This document shows positions 4,574 through 6,049 of a DNA stretch of 6,049 bases, piece after piece. The notes under the pieces were generated by a model that did not search any database, was not told where the DNA came from, and saw nothing but the letters and a program-made list of their open reading frames with translations. Position 1 is the stretch's first letter; every line of letters begins with the position of its first letter. Source of the DNA: Acidobacteriaceae bacterium (GTDB lineage: Bacteria > Acidobacteriota > Terriglobia > Terriglobales > Acidobacteriaceae); contig PMTP01000144.1 of the NCBI GenBank assembly GCA_003167305.1, positions 1-6,049 on the forward strand, written 5' to 3'. Both the position numbers and the translations under genes were made by a program.

Positions 4574-5467
4574 ATGAAGCACTTTTTGAGGCTGTATTGG
4601 AGTTTCGGAGTTGTGGCGTTGCTGGGGGCGATGGCGCCTGCGAGCGCTCCTGCGCAGGGGCGTGGGATTATCGATCTCCTCCAGGAGCCCAGCGTGCTGC
4701 TGCACTCAGGTTCGCAGGGCTACCTGGGCGTTGATCTGGCGGACGTGGACCCGGAGAAGGCGCAGGCGCTCAAGCTGAAGGAGGTTCGCGGAGCTGTCAT
4801 CACGCTGATCGATCATGACGCGCCGGCGGGGCAGATCGGGCTGAAGGTCAACGACGTGGTGGTCAAGCTGAACGGCCAGGCCGTGGAGGGCGCCGAACAA
4901 TTGCGGCGCACACTCAGGGAGATTCCGGCTGGGCGCAAGGTCAGCCTGGAGATCAGCCGCGACGGCAACCTTCAAACGCTGGCTGTGCAACTGGCCGACC
5001 GCAAGGCGATGGAACAAGATGTGTGGAACAAGCTGGGCAATGGCGGGGACGTCTTTGCGCCGGGGCCGGGGATGGGGATTCTGACCAATGGCGACGCGTC
5101 GCTGCCGGGCGGGTTTCATATGCCGTTCTTTGGCAGCAGCCTGAATGTGGGCGCGCTGGTGGAACCGCTGACCTCGCAGATGGCCGAGTACCTGGGCGTG
5201 CCCAGCGGGCTGATGGTCAAGCAGGTGGCGCGTAAGAGCGAGGCCGACGCGGCAGGACTGAAGGCCTTCGACGTGATTCTCAAGGTCGGTTCCGACGGCA
5301 TTACCACGCTCGGCGACTGGGAGCGGGCGCTGCGCTCGAATCAGGGCAAGCCGGTGCAGGTGACCGTGCTGCGCGAGAAGAAGCAGCAGACGCTGACGCT
5401 GCAGGTGGATTCAAAGCGGCATAGCGAGTTGCTGTTGCCCCTGCTGCTGATGAATCAGGCTGGTTGA
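4574..5467 (+). CDS. Secreted protein with two PDZ domains, no protease domain (297 aa)
   Basis: A signal peptide (residues 1-27: positive MKHFLR start, hydrophobic core ~9-20, APA before a likely cleavage at A27) sends it across the inner membrane. Mature protein: PDZ1 at ~48-140, with the GYLGVDL carboxylate-loop start, PAGQIGLKVNDVVVKLNG and a terminal beta strand. A Gly/Pro-rich linker covers ~155-188. PDZ2 lies at ~188-279, with ADAAGLKAFDVILKVGSDGI and RSNQGKPVQVTVLREKK. The tandem PDZ layout resembles the C-terminal half of DegP/HtrA/MucD, but there is no room for, or trace of, the His-Asp-Ser trypsin-like domain. The protein ends with a hydrophobic stretch (SELLLPLLLMNQAG). It follows the anti-sigma gene by 76 nt in the same direction and is closed by a terminator, so it probably belongs to the sigma operon. 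It may bind unfolded envelope-protein tails or the anti-sigma HEAT domain. That role is inferred. Confidence 0.85.
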   Translation: MKHFLRLYWSFGVVALLGAMAPASAPAQGRGIIDLLQEPSVLLHSGSQGYLGVDLADVDPEKAQALKLKEVRGAVITLIDHDAPAGQIGLKVNDVVVKLNGQAVEGAEQLRRTLREIPAGRKVSLEISRDGNLQTLAVQLADRKAMEQDVWNKLGNGGDVFAPGPGMGILTNGDASLPGGFHMPFFGSSLNVGALVEPLTSQMAEYLGVPSGLMVKQVARKSEADAAGLKAFDVILKVGSDGITTLGDWERALRSNQGKPVQVTVLREKKQQTLTLQVDSKRHSELLLPLLLMNQAG

Positions 5468-5490
5468 GGGGCGTTGTTTCCCTCCTTCCA

Positions 5491-5526
5491 ACAAAAAAGA
5501 CCGGCTGGTTGGCCGGTCTTTTTTGT
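5491..5526. terminator. Bidirectional intrinsic terminator
   Basis: A perfect 15-bp stem (5491-5505 with 5512-5526) closes a 6-nt loop (TGGTTG). The GC-rich core GACCGGC/GCCGGTC is flanked by A6 on the left and T6 on the right, so each strand presents a stem followed by a U-run. It lies 23 nt after the PDZ gene stop and 14 nt from the RNase G stop on the other strand, and would terminate both convergent transcripts. No other stem-loop in the window is of this quality. Confidence 0.93.
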
Positions 5527-5540
5527 GATTGCTTGCGCCC

Positions 5541-6049
5541 TCACCCCTGAATATCGAACTGCTCGGGATGGAGCGTGGGATCGCTCTTGACCAGGATGTT
5601 CTTGCCGATTAACTCCTCGTATTCGGTGAGCCAGCTGGCGCTGTTGGATTTGAGCACCTTGACCGTCTCCGGGTTGACGCGCAGCAGAACATCGGCGCCC
5701 TCGAAGTGCTTCTTCATCTTGCGAAGCTCGGTATAGATCTCGTTGCAGACGGTGGTCGGGCTCTTGACCATGCCGGTGGCCTGGCAGGTGGGGCATGGGA
5801 CTGAGAGCGTCCGCTCCAGGGACTGCTTCACGCGCTTGCGGGTGATCGCGACCAGGCCAAAGTCATTGAATTGGAGAACCTTGGTGGGAGCGCGGTCGGA
5901 TTTGAGAGCTTCTTCCAGGGCGCCCATCACGCGGAAGCGGTTCTTGCGGTCGTCCATGTCGATGAAGTCGATGATAATGATGCCGCCCAGGTCGCGCAGA
6001 CGAATCTGCCGAACGATCTCCGGCACGGCGTCGAGGTTGGTCTTGACGA
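5541..6049 (-). CDS. rng: Ribonuclease G/E family endoribonuclease, C-terminal part (cut by window edge)
   Basis: RNase E/G enzymes are single-strand-specific endoribonucleases that initiate mRNA decay and process rRNA. About 168 C-terminal residues are present; the gene continues beyond 6049. The frame enters as VKTNLDA and runs into the family hallmark RLRDLGGIIIIDFIDM. Its first Asp (codon 5967-5969) corresponds to a Mg-binding residue of the E. coli enzyme (D303), and KSDRAP carries the expected second (D346 equivalent). CPTC, in VPCPTCQATGMVKS, is the Zn-link that joins subunits into dimers. The remaining ~80 residues form the small-domain tail ending DPTLHPEQFDIQG. There is no long disordered degradosome scaffold as in E. 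coli RNase E, so RNase G is the better name. A GTG at 6026 is an internal codon, not the start. Confidence 0.93.
   Translation of the reverse strand, partial: VKTNLDAVPEIVRQIRLRDLGGIIIIDFIDMDDRKNRFRVMGALEEALKSDRAPTKVLQFNDFGLVAITRKRVKQSLERTLSVPCPTCQATGMVKSPTTVCNEIYTELRKMKKHFEGADVLLRVNPETVKVLKSNSASWLTEYEELIGKNILVKSDPTLHPEQFDIQG

Overview
The window reads as chromosomal DNA of a GC-rich bacterium. My best guess is a member of the Acidobacteriota (class Terriglobia). That guess rests on the overall style of the proteins, on palindromic intergenic repeats, and on a sigma / zinc-finger-HEAT / PDZ gene set that I associate with that group. No 16S or other phylogenetic marker is present, so the assignment is an inference.

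Layout. Positions 1-499 hold no convincing gene. They contain a ~63-nt direct repeat (67-129 and 211-274) on either side of a perfect 10-bp hairpin (175-200), then a nest of palindromes (377-461) just upstream of the first gene. Positions 500-1714 (+) encode a membrane-anchored family 2 glycosyltransferase. It converges on a ribonuclease HI with an unusual C-terminal extension (1830-2504, -). A second, degenerate copy of the 175-200 hairpin type lies between the two genes. A divergent intergenic region (2505-2801) follows, with a TACAAT -10-like box inside a small palindrome.

Three co-directional + strand genes come next: an ECF-type RNA polymerase sigma factor (2802-3434), a single-pass anti-sigma factor with an N-terminal zinc finger and C-terminal HEAT repeats (3523-4497), and a secreted protein with two PDZ domains but no protease domain (4574-5467). 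They end at a strong bidirectional hairpin terminator (5491-5526). The terminator also serves the convergent 3' end of an RNase G/E gene (5541 to the window edge, -), of which only the C-terminal ~168 residues are present.

How the genes work together. The sigma, anti-sigma and PDZ genes look like one envelope-stress operon. The zinc-finger domain would hold the sigma factor at the membrane, the HEAT repeats would sit outside the inner membrane as a sensor or docking platform, and the PDZ protein would act in the same compartment. The position is reminiscent of rpoE-rseA-mucD/degS systems, but the PDZ partner has no visible catalytic domain. The two RNases and the glycosyltransferase look like unrelated housekeeping or envelope genes. 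I saw no CRISPR array, tRNA, rRNA, transposase or phage gene.
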